Shown here piece after piece: positions 1 to 10,700 of a stretch of DNA of 64,000 bases. Source of the stretch: Phascolarctos cinereus (lineage: Eukaryota > Chordata > Mammalia > Diprotodontia > Phascolarctidae); assembly GCF_002099425.1 (NCBI RefSeq), contig NW_018344286.1, positions 434,001-498,000 of the forward strand, written 5' to 3'. The number at the start of each line of letters is the position of its first letter. The first letter of the stretch is position 1. The position numbers were made by a program, and so were the translations under genes. The notes below the pieces were generated by a model, which was not told the DNA's origin, did not search any database, and saw only the letters and a program-made list of their open reading frames with translations.

Positions 1-1840
1 GCCTTCTAAGGAAGTTTAGCTACAAAGGGTAGTAGAGAAATAAGATACAAGTTAGCAGGGATGGAAAGCTCGAATGAGAGTTTTTTGAGGATGGGGAAGA
101 CAGGAGATGTTTGTAGGCAGTAGGAAATGAGCCAGCAGCGAGGGAGGGATTGAAAATCAGTAAAAGAGGTGGGTATGGCAGAGGGGGCAATCTGTTAGAG
201 GAGATGGGATGGAATGGGATCACTTGAGCAGGTAGAAGGGTTAGCCTTGGCAAGGAGTGAGGCCAGCTCATCATGTGAGACAGGGCTGAAGGAAAGAAGG
301 GCAGAAGGCACCTGAGTGATGAGAGATGAGGAGGAGGAGAGCTCAAAATTAGATTAATTTTTTTTCAGTAAAATATGAGGCAACGTTCTAAGCTGAAAGG
401 GTTGAGGGAGGGGAACCAGGAAAGTTTTGAGTAGAAACAAGAAGGTTTGCACGAGCCTAGGTGGAGAGTAAGAGATAAAGGAAGCATGGAAAGATTTCCT
501 GGCAGCAGTGAGGGCCCAGTTGAGGTTATATAACATAAATTTGTAGTGGACCCAATCAGAATGGTTACATGATTTTCTCCATCTTCATTCATCAGCACAT
601 GTGTAAGAGCGAAGATGATGAATGGGGAGTGGTCCCAGGCTGAGGCTTGGCTGGGTGTAGGACAAGAGAGGAGGACAGTGTGAAGGTAAACTGATTCACC
701 AAGAGGTCAAATAGAGAGAAGAGGAGAAAATGGCTAGGGCAGGAGAGTTCGAGAATTGAGGGATCAAGGTATTCAAGGTCATGGTGTGGGTGAAGAGCAG
801 GGTTTGGTAAGGGAAAGCAGAGGGAGAGATGGAAAGCCAATAGGTTATGGTTGGATAAAGGGATTTCAGAACTCTTGAACATGGAGGTGGTACAATTGTG
901 GATGATGGCAAGATTAAGGGTATGATCATCTTTTGTGTGTGACTGAGATGAGGGGAAGAGGAGTGGCTTGTGGGAGGTGAGTAGGTTAAGGAACTGAGTT
1001 GTTAGGGTGTTTGAGGGGAGAGTCCACAAGTATGTTGAAGGAGAGAAAAATTGTGAGCTGGATACCAAACTCATTGAGAAAGGAAAGGGAGTGACCTGGA
1101 GGGCTATAAACAACAGCTACCAGGGTTTTGGTGGGTGGTAAATATGAATATGAACCTTCTAGGAGGAGAGGTTACTGAGTTAATGGAGGTAGGAAGAGAA
1201 CCAGGCAGTGGTAATGGGGGAGCTCAGAGTATTCCAACTCTACCCCCTCAACCAGAGAGCTGATGAGAAAGAGTGAAGGGGTAGCCAGCACTGGAAAAGG
1301 TGGCCAGGGAGGCTGTGCCATCAGGAGGAGCCAGGTTTTAGTAATAGTTCATGGGTGGAAGGAATGGACAGAGGAAATATTTAGGAGGAAGGGAAGTTTG
1401 TCAACTATGGAATGGGAATTCCAGAGGGCACAGTGGAAGGGGTGGGTGGGGTTAGGAGGAAACTTTAGTTTGAGTGGGTTGAGGGGTGATGGGAAAGAGG
1501 AATTGAGTGGTGGGAAGCAGGGAATAAGGTTTGGATAATACAGTAGTATGGAATTCCTGGGATGTATAGGGTGTGTCCAGGTATGAGAAGAGTCATTCAT
1601 TGAGTGGAGGGTCACCATTCCTCTACCCAAAATCTGAGTGATTCTGGAGAGAGTGGAGAGAAGGGCAAAGGCAGGAGAGACACTGGGGAGATGAATTCAC
1701 CAAGATGTGGCACCTGCTTAGTTACAGGGCCATAAGGGAGAGAGTCAAGGGTGACCATGAGGTAGCAAATCTGGGAAACTAGAAGAATGGTGATACCCTC
1801 GGCAGAGGAGTGGATAACGAGTTTTGTTCTGTTCCTGTTG
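1..1840 (-). mobile_element. L2/L3 (CR1-clade) LINE, endonuclease to early RT
   Basis: Read on the minus strand, broken frames give the typical order of a CR1-clade (L2/L3) LINE ORF2. A start of the endonuclease domain is seen near 1395-1440 (HCALWNSHSIVDKL, compare the family motif ALWNARS..NKL). The endonuclease end lies near 835-930 (TLNLAIIHNC followed by PLSNHNLLAFHLSL, resembling family TLDLV...PLSDH). The start of the reverse transcriptase region lies at 20-350 (VIPFHPISSNRLPPL). The same order recurs on the plus strand at 41.8-43.9 kb. The copy runs off the left edge, is interrupted by stops and frameshifts and is not functional. It lies inside a PTPRE intron in antisense. The outer limit at about 1840 is approximate. 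Confidence 0.75.
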
Positions 1841-2239
1841 AGCCGGTGGGAATTCCTGCCTGTTTGACCTTGACCAAGTACCTTTCCCTGGCTGGACCCA
1901 AGCTTCCTTCTCCATATGCTGAGGAGGATCTCTGAGGCTTGATCCCAGGCAACCTTTCAGTTTGTCCTCAGGGGATTGAAGACATCTTTGCAAGGACCCT
2001 TGCTTGGTTTAGGTCTCCCAGAACCAAGTACATTACAGGTGGTGATATGAATGAACGAACGAGCTTCACTTTGGGCTGAGTTAGAAATATTAGAGCCATG
2101 TCCCATAGTTGTTTTTTTTTTCCCTACATGATATCAGCACTCGGGGACCTTCCCACTGACTGGTGGTATTTCAAAAGGCATGAGCTTCACTTGTGTGGAT
2201 CCATATAGATCATAGCTTTCTCCATAGATTAGCCCAGGG

Positions 2240-2350
2240 CTTCTCAATCTGGGGACCTTGGGTAGATTTCAGGGGGTCTGTGAAGTTATGTGGGAAAAAT
2301 TACTTTTTAAATTTTCATTAACCTCTAAACTCTAGCATTTCCTTGTAATT
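2240..2350. mobile_element. hAT-like DNA transposon fragment (MER type)
   Basis: The stretch with CAGGGCTTCTCAATCTGGGG followed by GATTTCAGGGGGTCTGTGAA resembles the terminal part of old non-autonomous hAT elements of mammals. It is short and diverged. The family cannot be fixed by eye. Confidence 0.35.
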
Positions 2351-3974
2351 AGGAATATTGAAACCAGTGAAAGTGACCACTGGCCTTTAAAGGTGCATCA
2401 TGCCTGGATTGTGAGAGATGAGCTGTCCTGTGCCCCCGCAAAGATGTGCTAGGAAGCTGCCTGACCACCACCGTGTGGTGTCCCCGAATCCTTAACCTGA
2501 CATGGGTCTGGTGATAAGTAGAGGATATGGCACCCACCGCTGAACACCCAGAGAAGGGGCAGGGCTGCAGAGGCACTGTCTAGTCAGTTCTCCTCACCTC
2601 CTACAGGAGGCCACAATAGCAGCTGCGCTCCAGAGTTGGTTTCTGGGGAGGAGAGCTGCGGGTGTGCCAGGAAGCACCTCGGCACCTGAGCTAAATCTTC
2701 TCTTTCTTCCTGATGTGGAGGGAATTGGCATTGACTCCAATCCCTTCTCTAAAGAAAGTGTGACATTCTTCCAATCCAGTTCAGTCCAGTCCAAGGACCT
2801 TTGACGTCTTCCATGGGACCACTCTCTCCAGTAATGCAGATCGCAGCCCCTCTAACACCCAGTGGGCAGCTCTCACCAGTTACTGCAGCTGGAAGGCGGA
2901 TCACACTGCACTGGCCTTGGGAGAAGAGTCTCTAATTCTGGATGATGGCTCTCATTCTCCAAACTCATGTCCTGGGGCTGTTAGTAGCACTTTGGTATCA
3001 TCCTTCAGCCCAAGATCTCCAAAGGTTCTATAAGTATTTTTGTGATATTTTCACTTAAAGTTTAACTTCCCCCTCCACTTAGACTCTAAGGGATGGCCTT
3101 TGAAAGTATTCACGGCCAGAACATTCATTCACACTGCTTCGCCTTCCCACAGCTCACTCTCCCTGCGTGGCCAGTCAGGCAGGGAGCCCTCTACACTCAG
3201 GCCGGGCCCCAGACAGCAGCCATACCCTCCATCACCTGGCCTAGGGTCAAAGCTTGCAGCAGGACCTTCCACAGCCCGTGTGCCTTCGCAGTAGCCTTCA
3301 TTCAAGAACCCCGCCTCCCCTCCCCCTCACCAGGAAGCCTTGGGGCAGGAGCCTTTGTTGGGAACTTGTTATCATCAGTATTCTGTCAGTCCCACATGGG
3401 GTGCAGGGACCCCGGGAGCTCCGAAGCCCCTCTAGTCTAAGCTGGAAAGGTCTTTGTACCATGAACCCACCACCAAGGAAGCCTACCTCTCCTGCCTCTC
3501 TGCTCAGCCAGAATCCTGACTCAGCTAGAAAAGGAAGGATCAGGTTTTAGCCCACAGAGGGGACAGGGTTTGGTGTGTTGGGGAAGATGGGAAGAGCTCT
3601 CTTTTTAAGGACTAGCCCATCTCTGCATTGAAAAGTCTGCTTAGATACTTGGGTAGGTAGGAATGGGTATGCCCTCCACTGATCGAGAGCCACCCCTCCA
3701 CACCTGCCCATGCAGGTCCACGGTCCTCGTCTGTCTGCTCCCGCAGGCAGTCCATCCTCGGACCCTTCCTCTGGACCTCTTGACACTGTTTGCAGCCTTC
3801 ACAAAAGCAGACCAGGAGGTAGAGATGATGAGGAAAAAAAATTACATATTTCCCTATTTGGCAGGGGGAATTCCGCAGGGTGGGGGGCAGCTTTTATCAA
3901 TGCAATCAGCAGACAGGCCAGGCCTGGTGCCAACCAGGTATGTATCCAGTTTTTACAGCACCACGGCTGCCCTG

Positions 3975-4160
3975 AGGAAAGAGCACAGGTCTATAGGCAG
4001 AGGACCTGGGTTCAAGTCATGTCTCTGACACTTACTATCTCCGTGACTTTGGGTGAGTGACCTAACCTCCCTGGGCTTCAGATTCCTCATCTGTAAAATA
4101 AGGAGGGCATTGGATTGCATGGGGCTTTCTAGGTCCCTTCCAGTTTTAAATCTGTGCTCT
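3975..4160 (+). mobile_element. MIR-type CORE-SINE
   Basis: Has the diagnostic MIR core order on the plus strand: 'cctgggttcaagtc', 'ctgacacttact', 'tgactttgggtgagtgacct', 'cctcatctgtaaaata'. First of three SINE copies placed head to tail. Confidence 0.75.
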
Positions 4161-4179
4161 GGGGATCGAGGGTCCTTGA

Positions 4180-4345
4180 TTTGGAGAGGAGACCAATGTA
4201 ATGGCTCTGAGTCCAGCCTTCAGCCTTTACGAGCTGTGAGACAGTAGGTTCTCTGAGCCTCAGTTTCCTCATCTGTAAAATGGGTATCATAAAACTTGTA
4301 ATATCTGACTCCTAGAATCTTTGTGGGGAGAGCACTTAAAGACAG
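4180..4345 (+). mobile_element. MIR-type CORE-SINE
   Basis: Second member of the trio: 'gagctgtgagacag', 'ctcagtttcctcatctgtaa', 'atgggtatcataa', then the right part with 'agcacttaaagacag'. Same strand as its neighbours. Confidence 0.65.
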
Positions 4346-4371
4346 TAACAACAGCAACAGCAAATACTACT

Positions 4372-4396
4372 ATCATCATCATCATCATCATCATCA
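4372..4396. repeat. (ATC)n microsatellite
   Basis: About eight perfect ATC units between the second and third SINE of the cluster. Probably grew from the 3' tail of the preceding SINE. Confidence 0.9.
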
Positions 4397-4560
4397 CTGC
4401 CTCAGACACTTCCTAGCTCTGTGACTCTGGACAAGTCAGGTCACCTTTTTCTGCCTCAGTTTCCTCATCTGTAGAATGGAGATAATAATAGCACCTCCCT
4501 CATAGGGTTATTGTGAAGATGAAATGAGATAATGCTTGTAAAGTTCAACCTTACAAGGGA
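4395..4560 (+). mobile_element. MIR-type CORE-SINE
   Basis: Third copy: 'ctcagacacttcctagctct', 'tgactctggacaagtcaggt', 'cagtttcctcatctgtagaa', 'tagggttattgtgaagatga'. This is the best preserved of the three. Confidence 0.75.
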
Positions 4561-4947
4561 GAGAAATAGGATCTCTTTTTCTCTGTCACGGCTGGGGGCG
4601 TCCTCATCCAGGGGCTCAGAATCCAGGTCCCGGCCTACTGGGCTGCAGGGAATTTCTCCCACGTGCCAGGGCCAGGTCACCTGACCTGACTAACCCAGGG
4701 TGTCCCCCAAACTTTCTCCTGAAAACTTGGGCTGCCGACATGGGGAATCATTTTTGAGGGCAGGTCTCCCTCTAGTGGCATCGCTGCAGATCGACACGGA
4801 GGCCTTCATTGGCATGGACAGGCCCAAAGTTTAAAGTCAATGATTCCTGACTGGAATCCCTGCATGGAGTCTGAGCCCTGGAAGAAAGTGCTGAAGCTTC
4901 GTGACGTATCCCCCGAGACCGTTTATCTGCCAACAAGTATGATATGT

Positions 4948-5210
4948 AATGATTCTCTCTCTTTCTCTCTCTCCTTGCCCCGCTCTCTCCCTCTCACCCT
5001 TTCCCTGTTCCACTCTTCTCCCTCCCTGTCCATGTCCTTCCCCTCTCCACCACTTCATCTCCCTCCTCCTCCCCCTCCCCTTCCACAACCATCTCCTTCT
5101 CCCCCTTTTTTTCTCCCCTCTCCTCTCTTCCACCTCTCCCTCTCCATGTTCATCCCTTCTCCCTCTCTCCTTCTCCCCTCTCCACTCTCTCTCTTCCTCT
5201 TCCTCTGTCA
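4948..5210 (+). repeat. Long polypyrimidine (CT-rich) tract before exon
   Basis: About 260 bases almost wholly of C and T, built of irregular TCTC, CCCT and CTTC units, ending directly at the AG acceptor of the next PTPRE exon. It acts as an oversized polypyrimidine tract for splicing. As a mirror-rich homopyrimidine stretch it could also form triplex DNA; that is inference. Confidence 0.85.
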
Positions 5211-5211
5211 G

Positions 5212-5347
5212 TGCTGGTGTGGGCCGGACGGGCACCTTCATCGTCATCGATGCCATCATAGATATGATGCATGCTGAGCAAAAGGTTGACGTCTTTGAGT
5301 TTGTTTCCAGGATCCGTAACCAGCGGCCTCAAATGGTTCAAACTGAT
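5212..5347 (+). CDS. PTPRE: PTPRE exon: end of D1 phosphatase signature loop
   Basis: Receptor-type protein tyrosine phosphatase epsilon, which removes phosphate from tyrosines of signalling proteins. The first base completes the Ser codon of the P-loop ([10 protein letters not shown]); the catalytic Cys is in the previous exon, outside the window. 45 codons follow: [13 protein letters not shown], then [15 protein letters not shown] and [11 protein letters not shown]. These match human PTPRE almost residue for residue; [11 protein letters not shown] favours PTPRE/PTPRA over other receptor phosphatases. The acceptor ends a 260-base CT tract; the donor is GAT|gtaagtg. The P-loop Arg that binds phosphate is present. 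The frame is fully open. Confidence 0.95.
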
Positions 5348-5985
5348 GTAAGTGAAAGACTTCATTTGTGGAACTTTTCATTCTGATCCATCTTGCAGAC
5401 TGAGTCCATATACTCACATATAGGCCATTCTGCCCCATAAAACAACTCTGGTGATGTTAATGAAAACGCTGTGTGGCCGATGGATTTGGACCAAAGGCCC
5501 TGCCCTCCCTCTCCTCAGCTCGTCGCCTATACAACAAGGCTCAGCTCCGCTGTGGGACAATGACCCTCCCAGGGGAGAGGTGGGGGGCTCTAGGTGTTGA
5601 ATGTTGCATACCCTGTCAATTCTAATAGCTGTGTTGGTTTGTTTTCTCTTTGTGAGTTAGGGATAGGAAGCTGGGAAGTGTCTGTGGTCTATAAAAACAA
5701 AACATGGAGACAAAACTAAGGAAAAATAAAACTGTTCAGGTTTACCTGGCCTGCTTTCAGAAGCATGAGCCCTGAATTGCATGAGCATCTTTTTCCATGG
5801 AGAAGAAATTTCCATACAAACAATGATTGGTCTTCAGCTTGTGTCCCCTCTTCTGCTCTCCCCTCCACCCACACACATAGCCTCACCTTGCTTTTTAGGA
5901 CCAAGGAGGACAGCCTGACTAGGCAGGGTCAGGGGGCCCAAGACCCCCCATGCTGCTCACCTCTTTCTCTCCTCCTCTCACTCAG

Positions 5986-6135
5986 ATGCAGTATACATTC
6001 ATCTACCAAGCCTTACTAGAATACTACCTCTATGGAGACACAGAGCTGGACGTGGCCTCCCTGGAGAAGCATCTCCAATCCCTTCACAGCCCCACGGCGC
6101 CCTTGGACAAAATCGGCCTTGAAGAAGAGTTCAGA
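5986..6135 (+). CDS. PTPRE: PTPRE exon: D1 end and D1-D2 linker
   Basis: Fifty codons in phase 0: [20 protein letters not shown], then [11 protein letters not shown] and [10 protein letters not shown]. The first part is the Q-loop region ([11 protein letters not shown]) with the glutamines that position the hydrolytic water; the rest is the last D1 helix and the start of the linker to D2. The acceptor follows 'cctcctctcactcag' and the donor is AGA|gtaagt. Differences from human are conservative and cluster in the linker (SLHSPTAPL against MHGTTTHF), the most variable part in the family. Confidence 0.95.
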
Positions 6136-6254
6136 GTAAGTGCTAACTTTGGGTCCTAGGCCCCCAGCAACATCTCTGGGCTGGAGAAGCGTCGAAATGG
6201 ATGCATGTTGGTATTAAAAAATGCATGAGCAATGTAAGCCCTGGGCATGAAAAC

Positions 6255-6640
6255 AAGTTCAGAAAGGTGGCAGATATGGTGTGGTAGAAAGAGGACTGGC
6301 CTTGGGTGTGAATCCTGGGTGAATCCCTTTACCTCTGAAGCAGAGAGATTGTCCATACACCACCCACCTCCCTGGGCCATTAGAATTAGAATGCTCATCA
6401 AGGTGAGCTGACCCCATGACTGAGTGGGAAGAGGGCTGGGAAGCCTGAGAACCCCCGGGTCATGGTCCAGCTCTGACACTCATGAGCTCTGCCGTGGTGG
6501 GCAAGTCCCTTGCCCCCTCTGAGCCTCAGTCTCCTCATCTGTAAAATGGAGAGAATTCCTCCACTTTATTCTCAGCAGGGTCATTGTAAGGAAATGATCC
6601 CATAAACCTTGAAGCATTATAGATGTGGGACCACTGTTTT
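6255..6640 (+). mobile_element. Two MIR-type SINE fragments
   Basis: A 5' fragment at about 6255-6345 ('aaagaggactggccttgggt', 'gtgaatcctgggtgaatccc') and a longer copy at about 6430-6640 ('ggtccagctctgacactcat', 'gggcaagtccc', 'cagtctcctcatctgtaaaa'). Both lie in the PTPRE intron on the sense strand. Confidence 0.65.
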
Positions 6641-6939
6641 TATTAGGAAGTGTTTCCAGACCAGTGAGCTGGGGGGAGATTATGAAAAGTAGGAGGATAA
6701 GAAGGAGAGAAAGAGCATGGTAATAATAGTAGTGATCATTGTTTTGGACCAAACCTGTGATTTCATTGACCAGGATATGTCAGAGGGAGAACCTGAACCC
6801 AGGGCTTCCTGTAAGGCTAGCCCACTATCCAGAAAACCATAACGTCTCCCTAACAAAAATGATGTAATTCATATTTCCACATAAAATTGAATGTATCATG
6901 AAATTGAAATGCGGCCTAATAATACAAACCACATTTCTT

Positions 6940-7160
6940 TGAGTGAAAGGCTCTTTATAGGCGTTGCAGTAAGGAACAAATGGGGGGTGGGCAAATATTT
7001 CCATCCCCTCTTACCGATGAGAAAAACTGAGTCCCTGAGAAAGGCAGGAATTTGCCTTTGATCACATGGGCTTGATGAGTGTCTGAGATAAATTCAGACT
7101 CAGGGTTCCTGACCTCAGGCCCAGGGCTCTATCTACTAAACCATACTGCCTTCCAAATAT
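6940..7160 (-). mobile_element. MIR-type SINE, antisense
   Basis: Antisense MIR order: 'gatgagaaaaactgagtccc', 'gatcacatggg', 'gacctcaggcccagggctct', 'atctactaaaccatactgcc'. The last block is the 3' complement of the tRNA-like head. Confidence 0.65.
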
Positions 7161-7278
7161 TCCCATAGTCTCAGACCCTGGGGCTGTAATCTTACTTTCC
7201 AAAGGACAGAACCAATTTTGTTGATGTCTTTGTACTCTTAGTGCAAAGCACAGAGTGGCTGGTTGTTAAATCCTTCTT

Positions 7279-7359
7279 GGATGGATGGATGGATGGATGG
7301 GTGGATGGATGGATGGATGGATGGATGGATGGATGGATGGATGGATGGGTGGATGGATG
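7279..7359. repeat. (GGAT)n microsatellite with GGGT variants
   Basis: About twenty tetranucleotide units, mostly GGAT with GGGT interruptions near each end. The His-Pro-Ser-Ile repeat translations on the other strand are artefacts of this array. Confidence 0.95.
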
Positions 7360-7556
7360 AAAGTACCCAGGACGTTTTCCTTGCTATTTTCTTTTTTTTT
7401 CTTTCCTTGCTGTTTTCTGAAGCCAAGGAGTTGAAGTGAAGTGAGTGAGAGACTCATCTCCTGCGTCTGCTCTTCCCAGGGCCACCATGATGTCTCTCAG
7501 AGAGGAATCCAGGAACTGCCTGATGTAACTTTGCCTCTCTGTTTTTCCACCTGCAG

Positions 7557-7650
7557 AAATTGACAAATGTTCGAATAATGAAGGAAAACATGAGAACGGG
7601 CAACTTGCCGGCAAACATGAAGAAAGCCCGAGTCATCCAGATCATCCCAT
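7557..7650 (+). CDS. PTPRE: PTPRE exon: D1-D2 linker and start of D2
   Basis: 31 codons plus one base: KLTNVRIMKENMRTGNLPAN, then MKKARVIQIIP. The sequence is identical to human PTPRE as I recall it. This linker contains the segment between D1 and D2 and the first residues of the D2 fold. The acceptor is cctgcag|AAA; the donor splits the Tyr codon (CCA T|gtaagg), and the next exon begins AT GAC, restoring PYDFN. Confidence 0.95.
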
Positions 7651-7959
7651 GTAAGGCAGCTCCTGATGTGGCACTCTGCATAATTAAAGGCGACCACAGG
7701 GTTTCATTAGGTGTGCCCCGATGGGTGGGTCCAGGGCCCTCCACTCAGAGTTTAGCAGGCTTCTGGAGGCGGAAGCCAGGTATTCCCCAAGACCAGCTGT
7801 GTGCGCATCTAGGAGGCCTGGCCCACATGGAGGGCCACAGGCCTTAGTTATAATAGCATCAGAGATGTGGAGCTGGGAGGAACCCCAAAGCTCATCCAAG
7901 ATCCCAAAGAGCTCCCTCTAATCAGCAGCTGAAAATGGGTTAAATGTCCCTTGCAAATC

Positions 7960-8225
7960 TAGTCTTGTGTACCCTGGTATCATGGTGCTTAAAATGAGTC
8001 TAAGATGAGCCCAGCCTGCAGGAAACTCACTCTCTAATTGAGGAGACAAGACAGAGTCTGAGGACCTGGGTTCAAATCCTGACTCTAATGCTTAATAACT
8101 GTAGGATCCTGGGCAAACTATTTCCATTTTCTGGGCCTTAGTTACCTCCTCAGGGAAATGGATGGGGTACACCAAGGAACGTCTGAGTTCCCTTCTAGCT
8201 CAAGCTCTCCTGACTATGGCCAGTA
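7960..8225. mobile_element. L2 scrap followed by MIR-type SINE
   Basis: Positions 7960-8050 resemble an antisense L2 3' piece ('gcaggaaactcactctctaa'). Positions 8055-8215 are a plus-strand MIR ('gacctgggttcaaatcctga', 'ctgggcaaactatttccatt'). Confidence 0.5.
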
Positions 8226-8940
8226 ACCAAAACAGCCACACAGAGACTTCATTAGATACAGATGCACAGCACACGCACCATATGTCTCGTGCAGTAGTAA
8301 CAGTGCAAGAAGGCATTGTGTGATTAGGTCCTGGTTGTCTCATGTAGACAGTAAATGTAAGAAAAATCAGAAAAGGGGGTGTCGCTATGAGCAGGCGTCA
8401 GAGAAAGGCTTTATTGAGGACAGGGGATCTGGATGACCCTTGAAGGATGGGATAGCAGACATGGCAGGGGGGAGGGAAGGGGCATTCTTGGTAACAAGTA
8501 GAGAGATTGTTAAGGTGCACAGACAAAGGAGAGTATAGCATCAAGAAGACTGATCCATCCTAGGAGAAGGGAGGGGAGTTCTGGGGAACATAGGAGGACA
8601 AACTGTAGAGGGTCAGATTATGGAAATGGGATGGGCAGTAGGGAGCCTTTGGAGGCCACTGAGCACAGAGGCAGCATGCTGAAAGCAGAACTGTAAGAAG
8701 ATTCATCCCATGGTGGGATGCAGGGGAAAGGCTGCAGGGAGACAGACTATCTGGGAAGAGAGGCGGCAACAAGGCTCCCGTGAGGCAGGGGAGAGTCTGA
8801 AAGCATTGCAGGGGGAAGCTTGTCACTGATTTTATGTGAGAAGATCCAAAATTGGGGGTGGGGTGTGGATCAAAGATGACTCCAGCCTAGCAAATGGGAA
8901 GCCCTTGACAGGAATGGGAGCTGGAAAAGAAGGATCAGTC
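8226..8940 (-). mobile_element. L2-type LINE 3' region, antisense
   Basis: Contains the antisense L2 3' order: 'ggctttattgaggacagggg', 'gacccttgaaggatgggata', 'gtagagggtcagattatgg', 'gggagcctttggaggccact'. Diverged and without usable coding frame. In a PTPRE intron. Confidence 0.55.
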
Positions 8941-8954
8941 TGGGGAAGAAGAAA

Positions 8955-9185
8955 TTAGCTACCAGTGGGACCTCTCTGACCTTCAGTTTTTTTATCTGTA
9001 AAACAAGGGGGTTGGATGATAAAGTCCTTTCCACCTCTCAACCCACAAGCCTATGAGCTGAGCTATAAATGGAGGTCGTACCAGCACCTCCCTCCCAGAG
9101 TTGTGAGCATACAATGAGATCACCTTTGTAGGGCCCTTGGAAAACCTTCAAAGTTCTACACAAATGCTTGGTATAGTTATGATTT
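8955..9185 (+). mobile_element. MIR-type SINE
   Basis: Plus-strand MIR core and tail: 'tgaccttcagtttttttatc', 'tgtaaaacaagggggttgga', 'cagcacctccctcccagagt', 'tgtgagcatacaatgagatc', 'aaagttctacacaaatgctt'. Confidence 0.7.
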
Positions 9186-9284
9186 TCCCCTGACTTTAAG
9201 TAGGGGGATTCCCATATCCATTTTTCAAGATGCCTTCATTAGTGATATTCCGCATTACTGATGTCTTAAGCATTTGCTAACAAT

Positions 9285-9400
9285 TAGAACCACCCCAAGA
9301 GGTAGTGAGTGAGTTCTCATCCTGAAGGTCCTTACACAGGACATGGATGATGCTTCCATCAGGGATGGAAGAGTGGGGTTGCCTTGGGCCGGGGGCTGCC
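9285..9400 (+). mobile_element. CR1/L3-like 3' end fragment
   Basis: 'ccaagaggtagtgagtgagt', 'ccttacacaggacatggatg' and 'atgcttccatcagggatg' resemble the conserved 3' tail of CR1-clade LINEs (family form: GGTAGTGGAGTCCCC...AGGCTGGATGACC...CAGGGATG). Short and diverged. Confidence 0.4.
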
Positions 9401-9694
9401 GAGCTCCCCTCTGACTCTGACATCCCGTGCTCCGATTCCAGGATGCTGAACTGTAAATCCTCTTCATGAGCCCCCATGCTCTGGATAAATGTGAGCGTTG
9501 ACGTTGTTTTAAAGCATGTCTTTTGTCATTGGTGTTTTGTGGTCCACACTCAATGTAGTTGTCAAGCACAGTCTTCCAAACCTTCCCTCTTTCTCAGTGG
9601 GCAGCATCACTGTACAAAAATAGAAATGTCAGTGAGCTGTTTTCTAAAGCTCAGGTATAAAGTGATGATGGCGATGGTGATGAAGGTAATGAAT

Positions 9695-9925
9695 AACTAA
9701 TAATGACAGCTAAGATTATAAATTTGTAAGCACTTTACAAGTATTATTTCATTTTATCTTCACAACAACCCTGGAAAGTAGGTTCTGTTATCCTCATTTT
9801 ACAGATGAGAAAACTGAGGTAAACAGGGTCAAGTGACTTTCCTAGTGTCACACAGCTAGTAAGTGTCTGAGGCTGGATTTGAACTCAGTTCTTCCTGACT
9901 CTAAGCACAGATTTCTGTCCCCTGC
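9695..9925 (-). mobile_element. MIR/THER1-type CORE-SINE, antisense
   Basis: A long, well-kept antisense copy: 'aagcactttacaagtattat', 'cctcattttacagatgagaa', 'gtcacacagctagtaagtgt', 'ctggatttgaactcagttct', 'tcctgactctaagcac'. The left end has the L2-like tail complement, typical of THER1/MIR3. Confidence 0.8.
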
Positions 9926-10096
9926 ACCTTTGAAAACAGTTGTAAGTGATACCAAAAAGGAGAGGCCCCAAAACTTGGTTTCACAGGGTCTTCACATCTT
10001 AACAATTATATGTTAGAAGCTGGCAACAACGGAGCCATCCATGCAATCCATTCCAACAAAAGAAAAATGTTTTTTATCCCCCCCTTTTTTTTGTAG

Positions 10097-10173
10097 ATGA
10101 CTTCAACAGAGTGATTCTGTCAATGAAAAGAGGCCAAGAATACACTGACTATATCAACGCCTCCTTCATAGAC
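10097..10173 (+). CDS. PTPRE: PTPRE exon: D2, KNRY-loop equivalent region
   Basis: Two bases complete Tyr, then 25 codons: DFNRVILSMKRGQEYTDYIN and ASFID. This is the segment of D2 equivalent to the substrate-recognition region ('DYINASYID') of active PTP domains; it matches human PTPRE. The acceptor is tttttttgtag|AT, the donor is GAC|gtaagt, and the frame closes cleanly with both neighbours. Confidence 0.95.
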
Positions 10174-10204
10174 GTAAGTGTGCATTGGTACGTTGTCTGA
10201 AGAC

Positions 10205-10700
10205 TCGCCCTCAGTCTCCAGATGAAATTCTTGTATGCAACAAGCATTTATTAAGCACCCCCTGGATGCTCTGAGATGCTGTGGAGATAAAGGCAAAGAT
10301 GGTGCCAGGCACTGGCAGAACAGAGACAAAAACAGTCCTGCCCTAACAGAGCTTACCTTCTAGTGGGGAGAAACGACCCATAGGCAGAGAAATATATGCA
10401 AAGCACATATCCAGTAATATTTGGGAGAGGGTTCATAACTAGTCAGCAGGCTCATGGCAAGAAGGAAGACACTCCAAGCTTTGAGAACAGCATGGAGTCA
10501 GTAAAGTGGAGGGTGTGTTCAGGGATAGACAAAGGGAGGTAGGTCTAGAAAGGACAGTTGGTGCCAAATCATGGTGGGCCTTGAATGCCAGAAAAAAAAG
10601 GTGTTTGGGCAACACAGAGATACAAAAGGTTTTTGATCCAAGAAGTGACTTGGCTACATCTTTACCTAAGCCTGGATTGGATGCAAGAGCAAGATGAAGC
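10205..10700 (-). mobile_element. L2-type LINE 3' region, antisense
   Basis: Antisense L2: 'gcaacaagcatttattaagc' (complement of the AATAAATGCTTGTTG end), 'gtgccaggcactggcagaac', 'agcttaccttctagtgggg', 'catggtgggccttgaatgcc'. No open frame of note. Confidence 0.65.

Larger units (their letters stand above)
1841..5211 (+). other. PTPRE intron sequence, no exon recognised
   Basis: The stretch before the first visible PTPRE exon. I looked for the preceding D1 exon, which should hold the WPD loop (SWPDFGVP) and the catalytic VHC, and did not find it, so that exon probably lies left of the window. Several open frames at 3090-4060 resemble no known protein and overlap in different frames. Apart from the repeats listed separately, 1841-2240 and 2350-3970 show nothing recognisable. 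Confidence 0.6.

Noticed and set aside
592-1113. 173-residue minus-strand frame as a possible host gene
   Set aside because: Its content and neighbours match the endonuclease of a CR1-clade LINE; the same order recurs at 42-44 kb.
3663-4060. Frames at 3.66-4.06 kb as an upstream PTPRE exon
   Set aside because: They contain no PTP motif, overlap a MIR SINE and do not fit the expected sequence before [10 protein letters not shown].
4837-5386. Open frames of 140-145 residues on both strands rich in Ser-Leu-Pro or Glu-Arg
   Set aside because: Translations of the CT tract in front of the PTPRE exon; low complexity.
7238-7457. His-Pro-Ser-Ile repeat proteins
   Set aside because: Artefact of the GGAT microsatellite.
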